Origin: JAABRU01 sp041390465
GTDB lineage: Bacteria; Desulfobacterota; Desulfobacteria; Desulfobacterales; Desulfococcaceae
Reading direction: 5' to 3'
Length of the DNA: 55,719 nt
Assembly: GCA_041390465.1 (NCBI GenBank)
Contig: JAWKPW010000030.1
Location: forward strand, 1-55,719
The translations under genes and the position numbers were made by a program. Shown piece after piece: positions 14,815-23,824 of this stretch (positions are counted from its first letter, which is position 1; each line of letters opens with the position of its first letter). The notes below the pieces were generated by a model. It did not search any database, was not told the DNA's origin, and worked only from the letters and a program-made list of their open reading frames with translations.

Positions 14815-17309
14815 ATGCACAGAATCCGGAAAACTGTTCCATGCTGGAACTTTTCCGCTCGGAAGTGGAAACCCATGCGGCTGCAATGAGCAAAGCGCTT
14901 CTGGCTTTGGAAAATGATCCAAAAGCGGTACTTCATATGGAAGAACTCATGCGCGCCGCACATTCCATCAAAGGCGGAGCGCGGATTGTGGAACTTGACA
15001 GTGCTGTCCGGCTTGCCCATACTCTGGAGGACTGTTTTGTGGCTGTCCGGAAAAAGGGCATCCAGCTTAACGCAGAGCATATGGATATCCTTCTGCAAAG
15101 CACAGATATGCTCGTGAAGCTGGCTGAAACCGGAGAAAAAGCAGAGGACAGGTCGCTTTCCGGATTTGTGGATGATCTGATTGCAGCCATCACATCCATA
15201 GCGAATCCGAAGGAAAAATCTCCCCAACAGGCGCAGGGTGTTTATGAAGACCCGCAGATTTTGCAAAAAAGCGGAGAAAATCTCTTCCTTGCTGAAAAAG
15301 AGACAGCTTCGGAAAAACCTGCGTCAAATATGGGAGAAAAAATTGGAACATCCGACTCTCAGTTCCGCAAACCGGATCTGCCTGAAGGCCCTCAGTCCCC
15401 TGCCATCAAAGAATTGCCGGAAGCAGAACAGTCTCCGGCAAAAACAGATCAGTCTCCTGTCTCTGATTCCTGTGCTGAACCCGGTTGTGCAGAATTTTAT
15501 CAAACAGAAAATGCTGAACCTCTGCCCGCAGACACTTCTTCGGCATCTCTGAAAATCACAGGACAGGAACGCACGGTACGGGTTACTGCCTCAAAAATAG
15601 AACGGCTCATGGGACTGGCAGGAGAAGTGGTTGTGGGCGCGCGCTGGCTTCCGCCGTTTACCTCCTCTCTGCTCACACTCAAGCGCAGTCAGCGGGATAT
15701 TTCCCTTCTTCTGGATGAAATTCTCAAAGATATCAGTCACCAAAAAGAAATGAAACATGTCCTGTCCCTGTGTCTGCAACTGCGGGAAAAAATCAAGGAC
15801 AGCGGTCTGGAGATGGCAGAACGGATCAGTGACATTGACATGTTCACCAATGTTTCTGCTGCAATTTCGGATCGGCTCTACCATGAGGTAATTGGGGTGC
15901 GCATGTGCCCCTTTTCCGAGGGAACCCAGAAATATCCGCGCACTGTCAGGGATTTGGCACGGAAACTGGGGAAAAAGGCCAGTCTGGAAATTCTGGGGGA
16001 ATCCACGGAAGTGGATCGGGATATTCTGGAAAAACTGGATGCTCCCATCACACATCTGCTGTGCAATGCTGTGGCACACGGCATTGAATCTCCGGAAAAA
16101 CGTCTGGCAGAGGGAAAGCCTGAAACCGGAACCATCCGCATTGAAGCCACACACAGGGCGGGAATGCTTATGATTATTGTGTCTGATGACGGTGCCGGTA
16201 TTGATCCGGAAGAACTGCGTGAGGAAATTATTGACAGAGGAAAGGCCCGGCCTGATATCGCTCGGCATCTGAGTGTGCCGGAACTGATGGATTTCCTTTT
16301 TCTTCCGGGTTTTTCCACAGCAAAGGATGTGACCGAAATCGCAGGCCGGGGGGTGGGGCTGGATGTGGTGCACAGCACTGTCCATGAAGTGGGTGGCGTG
16401 ATCCGGGTCAGTTCTGTTCCGGGCAGGGGAATGCGTTTTCACATGGAACTTCCTCTGACCCTTTCCGTAATCCGCACCTTTCTTGTGGAAATCGCGGAAG
16501 AACCCTACGCATTTCCTTTGGCCCGCATTGACAGTTGCCTCAGGGTGAAACGGGCAGATATACAGGTGGTGGAAGATCGCCAGTATTTCCGCTTTGATGA
16601 AAACAATATCGCTCTGGTGGATATTCGGGAAGTGCTGGAACTTCCGGCATCGGATGTGAAACGGGACACCGTGAATGTGGTGGCGGTCAGTGATCGCAGT
16701 CATTCCTATGGCATGGTGGTGGACAGGTTTTTGGGGGAATGCGATCTGGTGGTGCGGCCTTTGGATCCCCGGCTGGGAAAAATACCGGATATCAGCGCAG
16801 CAGCAGTGATGATGGACGGTTCCCCTGTGCTGATCTTTGATGTGGAGGACATGGTGCATTCCATTGGAGGTCTGCTGAGCGGAAAGAACCGCCTGAGCAG
16901 GGTGGACAGCGGAACAGAGGATGAAGACAGACCAATGCCCAAACGCATTCTTGTGGTTGAGGATTCCTTCATTGTGCGGGAAAAGGAACGCAAGATTCTG
17001 GAAAACAAAGGATATGAAGTGGATGTGGCTGTGGATGGACAGGATGGCTGGAACTGTCTTCGCACTGCGGTATATGATATGGTGGTGACAGACATAGACA
17101 TGCCCCGGATGAACGGATTTGAACTCATCCGCAATATCCGCCAGCACACGGAACTTGCTTCCCTGCCTGTGGTGGTGGTGTCCTACAAAGCCTCAGATGA
17201 TGATCGTCTGCAGGGGCTCAAAGCCGGAGCCAATTATTACCTCACCAAAACCGATTTTGATGACAATTCTCTGCTTGAGGCTGTCACAGCTCTGATCGGA
17301 GAGGCATGA
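14811..17309 (+). CDS. Hybrid CheA histidine kinase with C-terminal receiver (WspE-like)
   Basis: This is an 832-residue protein. The HPt domain has phospho-acceptor His51 in AAHSIKGGARI. A variable linker (130-245) and the dimerisation helix KIERLMGLAGEVVVGARW follow. The kinase ATPase domain shows LCNAVAHGIESPEKR, DDGAGIDPEEL and GRGVGLDVV. A CheW-like domain (about 545-680) and a receiver domain from about residue 711, with the phospho-acceptor Asp near 761 in VVTDIDMPRMNG, complete it. The linked receiver is typical of WspE. No cheB/wspF, receptor or wspR follows, and 735 bases of AT-rich non-coding DNA end the operon. Confidence 0.92.
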   Translation: MNAQNPENCSMLELFRSEVETHAAAMSKALLALENDPKAVLHMEELMRAAHSIKGGARIVELDSAVRLAHTLEDCFVAVRKKGIQLNAEHMDILLQSTDMLVKLAETGEKAEDRSLSGFVDDLIAAITSIANPKEKSPQQAQGVYEDPQILQKSGENLFLAEKETASEKPASNMGEKIGTSDSQFRKPDLPEGPQSPAIKELPEAEQSPAKTDQSPVSDSCAEPGCAEFYQTENAEPLPADTSSASLKITGQERTVRVTASKIERLMGLAGEVVVGARWLPPFTSSLLTLKRSQRDISLLLDEILKDISHQKEMKHVLSLCLQLREKIKDSGLEMAERISDIDMFTNVSAAISDRLYHEVIGVRMCPFSEGTQKYPRTVRDLARKLGKKASLEILGESTEVDRDILEKLDAPITHLLCNAVAHGIESPEKRLAEGKPETGTIRIEATHRAGMLMIIVSDDGAGIDPEELREEIIDRGKARPDIARHLSVPELMDFLFLPGFSTAKDVTEIAGRGVGLDVVHSTVHEVGGVIRVSSVPGRGMRFHMELPLTLSVIRTFLVEIAEEPYAFPLARIDSCLRVKRADIQVVEDRQYFRFDENNIALVDIREVLELPASDVKRDTVNVVAVSDRSHSYGMVVDRFLGECDLVVRPLDPRLGKIPDISAAAVMMDGSPVLIFDVEDMVHSIGGLLSGKNRLSRVDSGTEDEDRPMPKRILVVEDSFIVREKERKILENKGYEVDVAVDGQDGWNCLRTAVYDMVVTDIDMPRMNGFELIRNIRQHTELASLPVVVVSYKASDDDRLQGLKAGANYYLTKTDFDDNSLLEAVTALIGEA

Positions 17310-17894
17310 CAGGAAAGAACACAGCTTTTTTTTGAAAAAAAGTGGAGGGTCAGATCGGCTGCTTGCCTTTGATCCGGTACCAAAAAAAGCTCTTCCTTTT
17401 GCCGGAACCGATACATTGACAAAATTATATAACTTATTTCATTTTTGATTATATATATTTTATATTCAGACTGTTGTATTGTAAAAAATTTTCATGCGAC
17501 AAAAAATGATGCAAAAAATGTTCAAATTTTCTTCCTCCAAATTTTGGAGACATATAATTTTGACATCATCATTTTTTTGAAAAAATGGGGAACAAATTAT
17601 TTTATAAAGGATTGCAGTATGTCCCACAGTATATATCCCCAAGCATCTGAGGTTTAAAAAAAATAATATTTTTACAAATTAAATCAATATATTAAAATAA
17701 AAAAACAACAGTATGAAAAAATATTTTGGACTTATGGTATGCATTGTGCATATAAAAAAATAAATCTGAATATCAAAAATCAGAATTAATGATCTTTAAA
17801 AAATGAATTTTATGGAACTTGGTGACAGTGTGTGCACAAAACCGGTTCATTGTCATTCCTGTTTTATGAAAATCAGCAAAAGATCATTAAAATA

Positions 17895-17975
17895 ATTAAG
17901 AAAAGGCCAAACTCATCGTGAGGTGAGGACGGAAAGCCACGGGTCTTATGGGGAGACAGCCGGGCTGCCTTAATA
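17895..17975 (+). promoter_or_regulatory. GEMM-I cyclic dinucleotide riboswitch
   Basis: The RNA matches the GEMM-I (c-di-GMP-I) aptamer. An outer stem AAGGC/GCCTT encloses CAAAC, a CUCAUC/GGUGAG stem capped by the GNRA loop GUGA, the conserved GGACGGAAAGCC, and a second stem GUCU/AGAC leading to CAGCCGGGCUGCC. It lies about 70 bases before the PEP-CTERM gene. The base just before the conserved CAAA is C, where known aptamers have G (c-di-GMP) or A (cGAMP), so the ligand cannot be assigned. The remaining AT-rich stretch 17310-17890 shows no gene. Confidence 0.88.
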
Positions 17976-17979
17976 AAGT

Positions 17980-18030
17980 TGCGGGGGATTGGCACAGTGC
18001 TGATTCCCCATTATCAAACTTTTTAAGGCA
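17980..18030 (+). promoter_or_regulatory. Likely expression platform of the riboswitch
   Basis: Directly after the aptamer, GGGGA and TCCCC flank a GGCACAGTGCT core, and a short T-run (CTTTTTAA) follows before GGAGGT of the next gene. This looks like a conditional terminator, although the hairpin has internal mismatches. Whether ligand turns transcription on or off cannot be read from the sequence. Confidence 0.45.
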
Positions 18031-18044
18031 TTGGAGGTAACTTT

Positions 18045-18833
18045 ATGAAAAAAACAGCAAGACTTTTGGCATTGGTTTCTGTATCCCTGCTTTTACTCTT
18101 TGGCACCGCCGGTGCACAGACGATTTCCGAATTGACTGATGGTATGTATGTGGGGGGTGAGGCACTGGACGGTTGGGGGGGGTATAGTTTAGATGTGATC
18201 GGAGATCGTTCGATATTTGACATCAGCAAGGTTGAAGTGTCAACAAATGAAACCGGATATCTTTTTGATATCTATACCCCTTTTGTATCGAATATAGGCA
18301 TTGGGGGTATTGTACTGGGTGACCTTTTCCTCAGTACAGACGGATGGAATCCTTACGGCGAAGCTCCCTACAGACAGGATACAGCCAGCAATGGAGAAAC
18401 ATGGGAATATGCTCTGGTTCTGGATGACCACAGTGGGGCGAAAACCTCTGGTGACTGGAGTCTGTATAGTGTCAACACGGCCAATATTATCCTGTCCGAT
18501 AAGTTAATGGGGGACTATGATACTGACGAGAACGCTTATCGCCGAAATCAGGAAGTGCAATATGATGGAACTGGTCAGACAGTCGTAAGAACCGGTAGTT
18601 GGTCATTGTTTGGGGATTATCTCAGATTTGAAATAGCCAGTGATCTGTTTGGAGAAAATGGCCCTCTCGCCTTGAAAGACAGTGATGAATACGGATTTCA
18701 CTGGACCATGACCTGCGCAAATGATGTCATAGAAGGTTCTTTTGCACCGGTTCCTGAGCCTGCCACCATGTTCCTGCTGGGTTCCGGTCTGCTTGGCCTG
18801 GGAGCCATACGGCGGAAAAAAAGAACTGCATAA
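18045..18833 (+). CDS. PEP-CTERM sorting-domain protein
   Basis: This is a 262-residue secreted protein. A signal peptide (about 1-24, ending near GTAGAQT) precedes a roughly 210-residue domain I do not recognise, rich in Asp, Gly and Ser with W-x-L repeats (GDWSLYSV, GSWSLFGDY). The C-terminus is a classical PEP-CTERM signal: VPEPATMFLLGSGLLGLG, a membrane helix, then RRKKR. An exosortase is expected to cut at the PEP motif and release or attach the protein. GGAGGT sits 7 bases before the ATG. It is a single-gene unit between a GEMM riboswitch and a terminator, just upstream of the exosortase locus. Confidence 0.9.
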   Translation: MKKTARLLALVSVSLLLLFGTAGAQTISELTDGMYVGGEALDGWGGYSLDVIGDRSIFDISKVEVSTNETGYLFDIYTPFVSNIGIGGIVLGDLFLSTDGWNPYGEAPYRQDTASNGETWEYALVLDDHSGAKTSGDWSLYSVNTANIILSDKLMGDYDTDENAYRRNQEVQYDGTGQTVVRTGSWSLFGDYLRFEIASDLFGENGPLALKDSDEYGFHWTMTCANDVIEGSFAPVPEPATMFLLGSGLLGLGAIRRKKRTA

Positions 18834-18871
18834 CTGCCATATTTTTACCAATATTGCTGATTCTTTATTTA

Positions 18872-18906
18872 AGGGGGGGGATTGCTGTTTCCCCCCTCTT
18901 TTTTTT
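18872..18906 (+). terminator. Intrinsic terminator after the PEP-CTERM gene
   Basis: A run of eight G pairs with six C around ATTGCTGTTT, followed by TCTTTTTTTT. This is a strong intrinsic terminator that closes the one-gene transcript. Confidence 0.88.
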
Positions 18907-19211
18907 CTGGCAGTGCTATACCACTTCTTTATTTAGCCCAGAAATCCGCAACGGAGACCTTCTGTGATTAAATTGTCTGTCTCCATTCCACCCCGACTTC
19001 CAGTATTGCAGAAATCTACTTGCCAAAATTATATTTTTTCTGTATAGTTTTAATTAAAGAATTTTGAGATTTTTTCTGCAGTTGCCAAACATGACAAACC
19101 TGAAGGGCATAAGCAGAACACTTTGTTTTTATAAATAGAAACCATCGGAACAAATTTTGGGCATATTGAACAATTTTTTTTTGACAGTTCCCGCAGAGAG
19201 AGAAAAAAGAC

Positions 19212-19240
19212 TTGACCTGACTGGTCAGTTTTTGTGATAA
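19212..19240 (+). promoter_or_regulatory. Possible promoter/operator of the polysaccharide locus
   Basis: TTGACC at 19212 is followed after 17 bases by TGATAA, a weak -10. The region contains the inverted repeat TGACC-TGACT-GGTCA overlapping the -35 box, a possible repressor site. It is 145 bases before the first gene of the locus. The surrounding stretch 18907-19383 is AT-rich and holds no gene I can support. Confidence 0.3.
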
Positions 19241-19383
19241 AAACATATTATAAATCAAAGATTTATCCTGTCAAAAAATGAGAGGTGGGAACTTCCTGAG
19301 ATAAAAATACATTTCTTTCCCTATTGAAATTTTGTTCATATTTGTACAGAAAAGATTATTCTTTTCAAGGGAGACGGAAGGCA

Positions 19384-21027
19384 ATGGATGAGAAAAGCAA
19401 TATTCTTCCCAAAATTGATTATTATGTGAAACTTGTCCTGAAAAAACGCTGGCTTATGATTATCCCCTTCTGCCTAGCCATGTCCGCAGGCATTTACCTT
19501 TCCATAAAGCTTCCGAAAGTCTATAAAGCAGACACATTAATCATTGTGGAGCCCAAGAGTGTGCCGGACAAATTTGTTCCTTCCCTCCAGATGCAGGATA
19601 CACAGGAACAGATTAGCACCATCGAACAGCAGATTAAAAGCCGCTCCAATATTGAAAGACTTATCGAAAAATTCAAGCTGTTTTCAGGTCCGGAATATAA
19701 AGGGCATATGTTCATAGAAGACAAAATTGCCATTGTCATAAAAAGAATTATGCTGAAAGTGAACAGATCCCGCGGAGGAATTGAATCCTTCAGAATCGAA
19801 TACGAAGACAAGGAGCCGGAAAAGGTCAGAGATGTGGTGAACTGGCTGGCAACCACATTCATTGATGAAAGCGTCAAATTGAGGGAACTGCAGGTGTTTG
19901 AGACAAACAAATTTCTGGCGGAAGAACTTGCAGTGCTTGAAGGCAGGCTAAAGGAGATTGAATCTGCCATAAAAAAATACCGGCAGCAGCATTATGGAGA
20001 ACTGCCGGAGGAACTGGCCTCAAATCTGGCAGCATTGGAAAGACTTCAGACTCAACTTACTGAAAAACAGCAGAATATAAGAGATGCAAAAAACAGATTG
20101 ACCCTGGTGGAAAACCAGATTGCCATGTCCGGATTCAACACAGAACCATCATTGATTCTGCCATTGGAAGAAAGCAAACCTGCCGGGGATTCATCTGTTT
20201 CAGAAATTGACCGAATGAAAGACACGCTGAAGCAATTGAAAATAAAATATACGGACCGGCATCCGGATGTCATCAGATTGACAGCCATGATAGAGCGGGT
20301 TGAGGAAAATCTCACAGAAATTTCTGAGGAACATACGGAAAGCAATACAGGTGACTCTGATATTCCTGAGAAAAAGGATACCCCTTCTTTGGATGAAAAT
20401 ACGGATACAATATCGCCTTTCCATTTTGAACTTACGCTCCAGAGTGACAGAATAAAAGCGGAGCTGATGAAATATGTTGAAGAAAACAACAAAATTCAGG
20501 AGCAGATACAAAAATATGAAAAACGGATAGAAATGACACCCATTGTCGAACAGGGACTTATTGATCTGAACAGAAATTATACAAATCTCCAGAGAACTTA
20601 CAACAATCTTCTGGATAAGAAACTTGAGTCAGACATTTCCGTAAACATGGAGAAAAAACAGAAAGGTGAAAAATTCCGCGTGGTGGACAGGGCCAGACTT
20701 CCGCAGAAACCTGTATCACCGGATATGAAAATACTTTTTGCCATCTGTCTGGCCGCAGGACTTGGGCTTGGCGGGGGGATCATTTTTTTGTCTGATTTTG
20801 TGGACAATACCTTAAAAATACCGGAAGATGTTTCTTCAAAACTGCATGTTCCCCTGCTTGCGGCAATTCCTGAAATCCAGAAAAAGAAGGATCTGGTTTT
20901 CCACAGAATGAATCAGGTTTTTACTGCTTTTTCACTTATACTGGCATTTGCTCTGTTTTCAGTTTTCGGACTGTTTGTTTTAAAAGGAGTGGACAGGGTG
21001 CTGGAAGTTGCAAAAAGATTTGTCTGA
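19384..21027 (+). CDS. Exosortase-locus polysaccharide chain-length determinant (Wzz/GumC-like)
   Basis: This 547-residue inner-membrane protein has a membrane helix near residues 25-43 and a Wzz domain, then a long coiled-coil periplasmic region (about 160-430; LEGRLKEIESAIKKYRQ, ALERLQTQLTEKQQ). A C-terminal membrane helix (about 455-475) sits next to RVVDRARLPQKPVSPDMK, the Pro-rich Wzz signature. An extra hydrophobic segment lies near the end. It controls chain length and pairs with the following kinase-like protein. I start at the ATG at 19384 (MDEKSN), after GGGAGACGGAAGG; the longer frame from 19324 lacks a site. Confidence 0.88.
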   Translation: MDEKSNILPKIDYYVKLVLKKRWLMIIPFCLAMSAGIYLSIKLPKVYKADTLIIVEPKSVPDKFVPSLQMQDTQEQISTIEQQIKSRSNIERLIEKFKLFSGPEYKGHMFIEDKIAIVIKRIMLKVNRSRGGIESFRIEYEDKEPEKVRDVVNWLATTFIDESVKLRELQVFETNKFLAEELAVLEGRLKEIESAIKKYRQQHYGELPEELASNLAALERLQTQLTEKQQNIRDAKNRLTLVENQIAMSGFNTEPSLILPLEESKPAGDSSVSEIDRMKDTLKQLKIKYTDRHPDVIRLTAMIERVEENLTEISEEHTESNTGDSDIPEKKDTPSLDENTDTISPFHFELTLQSDRIKAELMKYVEENNKIQEQIQKYEKRIEMTPIVEQGLIDLNRNYTNLQRTYNNLLDKKLESDISVNMEKKQKGEKFRVVDRARLPQKPVSPDMKILFAICLAAGLGLGGGIIFLSDFVDNTLKIPEDVSSKLHVPLLAAIPEIQKKKDLVFHRMNQVFTAFSLILAFALFSVFGLFVLKGVDRVLEVAKRFV

Positions 21028-21053
21028 AGAAAATGTGCAGGAGAATTTGACAA

Positions 21054-21857
21054 GTGAGAATTTTCAGCCGGAAAAAATCAGAGAATACAGCACATGAGCC
21101 GGTCGGTTCTGATGTATCCGCTCCTGTTTCCGCAAATCATTTTCAACATGCTGAACATACAAAAAAACGGAAAGAAAAAAATCTGCTGCCTGTCAGCGGT
21201 TCAAACCTGTTTGAAGCTGATCAGTTCCGGGGATTGAGGACAAAGCTTCTTTTTCCCGCATCCGGAAGACGGCCCCGGTCGATAGCCGTAACCGGTGCGG
21301 GTATGGGTGAGGGGAAATCATTTGTTGCAGCAAATCTGGCAGTCTGCATTGCACAGAATGTTGACAACCGGCAGACACTGCTGATAGACTGCGATATGCG
21401 GGTTCCCGCTGTTCACCGCATGTTCGGTTTTGCCGACGGCCCCGGTCTGAGCGAATATTTATCCTCAGATATTCCTTTGGCATCCCTTATTTTTAAAACA
21501 GATGTTGACAAACTCACGATTCTGCCCGGGGGGACACCTCCTGAGAATCCGTCCGAGCTTCTGTCTTCCGTAAAAATGACCGATTTCCTCAGAGAAATTC
21601 AGTCAAGATATGATGATCGGTATATTGTGGCGGATCTTCCTTCTCCCCGCCTTGTTCCTGAAGCAGAACTGATTGTCCGTCAGGTGGATGGAACAGTTAT
21701 TGTTGCAGGTTACGGGAAAACACCTGTATCCCATGTGAAAGAACTGATAGAACTTCTTGGAAAGGATAAAATTTTGGGCATTGTTTTCAACCGTGTTGAC
21801 ACCAGCATGCACTCCTCTCTTTACAGAATGTACCGAAAATTTGTCAGAAGAAAATAG
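21054..21857 (+). CDS. CpsD/CapB-family tyrosine autokinase of the exosortase locus
   Basis: This 267-residue P-loop protein has Walker A GAGMGEGKSFVAANLA, Walker A' LLIDCDMRVP and a Walker B-like YIVADLPSP. It is the cytoplasmic partner of the chain-length protein. The C-terminus SLYRMYRKFVRRK has only two tyrosines, fewer than the Tyr cluster of classical BY-kinases. Start is a GTG, with AGGAG about 10 bases upstream. It sits 26 bases after the chain-length gene and 6 before the sugar transferase. Confidence 0.87.
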   Translation: MRIFSRKKSENTAHEPVGSDVSAPVSANHFQHAEHTKKRKEKNLLPVSGSNLFEADQFRGLRTKLLFPASGRRPRSIAVTGAGMGEGKSFVAANLAVCIAQNVDNRQTLLIDCDMRVPAVHRMFGFADGPGLSEYLSSDIPLASLIFKTDVDKLTILPGGTPPENPSELLSSVKMTDFLREIQSRYDDRYIVADLPSPRLVPEAELIVRQVDGTVIVAGYGKTPVSHVKELIELLGKDKILGIVFNRVDTSMHSSLYRMYRKFVRRK

Positions 21858-21863
21858 CTGATT

Positions 21864-23540
21864 ATGCTCAAAATATTCAAACAGTATTATCCCATACGGA
21901 ATATATTTTTTGTCATTGGTGAATTTCTGGTGATTTATGCTTCCGGACTTGCTGCCAACCGCATACTGCTCGGCCCGGGCATTCTGCTGGGAAACTGGAC
22001 TCTTCTTCTCAAAATATTGCTGATTACGTGGATATGCCAAATCTGTCTGTATTACAATGATCTCTATGATTTTAAAATAACAGACAGTTTTGCTGAGCTC
22101 AGTACCCGTCTGCTGCAGGCTCTGGGGGCGTCGGCCATCATTCTTGCCGGAGTTTATACTGTGTTCCCCCATGCCAGTATGGGGCTGAAGGTTTTTGTCA
22201 TTACGATAATCTTTGACATTCTGTTTATCGTATCATGGCGAATGCTGTATACGCTGATTCTCAACCGTCAGCTTTTTGATGAAAAAATCATTCTGCTGGG
22301 ATCGGGGGAGCTTTCACGAAATATTTTTAATGAGGTGAGGGAGCGCAGGGACTGCGGATATGTCATTGCAGCGGTATTTTTGGAAAACCGCGGGAAAGCA
22401 GATGAAAAAATGCGCAATGTTGCACAACTGTGCACAGATGCAAGCGTCATTTCCTCGGGAAATTATGAAAATCTTTGTGCCACAGCAAAGCATCTGGGAA
22501 TAAAAAGAATTGTGGTTGCCCTGGAAGACAAGCGGGGAAAATTTCCAACGCAGGAACTCTTAAAGTGCAGGGTGGACGGAATTGAGGTGCTCGAAGGCAC
22601 CACTTTTTATGAAATGCTTACCGGCAAGCTGATCGTGGATCATATCAATCCTGCCTGGCTGATATTTTCAGACGGATTCCGGAAATCCCGCACCAGACTG
22701 TTTGTCAAACGCAGCACAGATCTGTTTCTTTCCTTTTTCATGCTGATTTTTCTGTCTCCCCTGTTTGTCATTATCTCGATTCTCATCAAAGCTGACAAAA
22801 AAAAGCCGGAATATGACTTTGCGGATGTCTGGCGCTATTTCAAAAAAATCTGCTCTCAGGAAAATGCAAATCCCACAGACAGACTGCGGGAACTGATGCT
22901 TGCGGAAATGGGAGAGGATACGGACAGGCCAGCGAAACATCCTTTCAGAAAAATATGGCAGAAATTCAAAATCCACTGCTCGGCAAAGGGGAAAAATATA
23001 TCTGTCCTGCTGACAGAAATCCTCAAATCTCACATAGATCAGACAGAACCGGAAGACAGTAGCGCAAATCCTGTCTTTTTTTCTCAGGAAAGAATGGGAA
23101 GAAAAGGGAAAAAATACAGAATTCACAAATTCCGTTCCATGATTGTCAATGCCGAGCGTTTCAGCGGCCCTGCCTGGGCCTGCAAAAATGACAAACGGAT
23201 CACCCGCATTGGCAATTTTATACGCAAATGGCGGATTGATGAAATTCCCCAGTTGTGGAATGTGCTGAAGGGGGAAATGAGTTTTGTGGGGCCGCGCCCG
23301 GAAAGAGAGCATTTTGTCAGGCAACTGGAACAAAGCATTCCCTATTTCCGGGAACGGCTCTCTGTAAAACCCGGCATCACCGGATGGGCTCAGGTCTGCT
23401 ATGGTTATGGCGCCTCAGAAAATGATGCCAAAGAAAAGCTCAATTATGATCTTTTTTATATCAAAAACATGTCTATTGCCTTTGATTTGATGATTGTGCT
23501 CCGCACCATCAAAATTGTGATTTTCGGCAAAGGCCGATAG
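21864..23540 (+). CDS. Exopolysaccharide sugar transferase (PEP-CTERM-associated), with a 90-residue insertion
   Basis: This 558-residue initiating glycosyl-1-phosphate transferase would load the first sugar onto undecaprenyl phosphate. There are four N-terminal membrane helices, a Rossmann-like central region (ILLGSGELSRNIFNEV), a fifth helix near 290 and the catalytic domain KKYRIHKFRSM, WRIDEIPQLWNVLKGEMSFV and KPGITGWAQVCYGYGAS. In relatives the helix runs into I-K-x-D-S-x-G-P-V-F-F-x-Q-E-R. Here about 90 residues (around 311-400, basic and helical) separate IKADKK from NPVFFSQERMG. The frame is intact across it, so this is a real insertion. Confidence 0.9.
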   Translation: MLKIFKQYYPIRNIFFVIGEFLVIYASGLAANRILLGPGILLGNWTLLLKILLITWICQICLYYNDLYDFKITDSFAELSTRLLQALGASAIILAGVYTVFPHASMGLKVFVITIIFDILFIVSWRMLYTLILNRQLFDEKIILLGSGELSRNIFNEVRERRDCGYVIAAVFLENRGKADEKMRNVAQLCTDASVISSGNYENLCATAKHLGIKRIVVALEDKRGKFPTQELLKCRVDGIEVLEGTTFYEMLTGKLIVDHINPAWLIFSDGFRKSRTRLFVKRSTDLFLSFFMLIFLSPLFVIISILIKADKKKPEYDFADVWRYFKKICSQENANPTDRLRELMLAEMGEDTDRPAKHPFRKIWQKFKIHCSAKGKNISVLLTEILKSHIDQTEPEDSSANPVFFSQERMGRKGKKYRIHKFRSMIVNAERFSGPAWACKNDKRITRIGNFIRKWRIDEIPQLWNVLKGEMSFVGPRPEREHFVRQLEQSIPYFRERLSVKPGITGWAQVCYGYGASENDAKEKLNYDLFYIKNMSIAFDLMIVLRTIKIVIFGKGR

Positions 23541-23824
23541 CAGTTGCATACACCATGTGTCAAATTCGCAGGGTTCCGCCAAGTATTTTTCAAAATCTGT
23601 TTTGTTTCAAAAAAATGGAGATCAGTGTAACTGACCATGCGGAGCTGTATCATATTTCAGAAAAAATCCGGCAGAGATTCCCTTATGGCAGACAGGCGGA
23701 ATATTTTCCCCGGAAATACAGCAAAAAATAAATTGCTGTGATATCCGCAAAGGAATCCCGGCAGGATGCTGTCTGTCAACATTGGAGCACTGCCAGCAAT
23801 CTCATTATGGACAGGAAGAAAAAA

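Noticed and set aside
17445..17657. A 70-residue frame in the AT-rich stretch after cheA
   Set aside because: Its composition follows the AT-rich DNA, there is no ribosome-binding site and no family resemblance.
17830..17852. TTGGTGACAGTGTGTGCA as a sigma-54 promoter for the riboswitch transcript
   Set aside because: The GG and GC elements are 11 bases apart where 10 are required, and the -24 box is weak.
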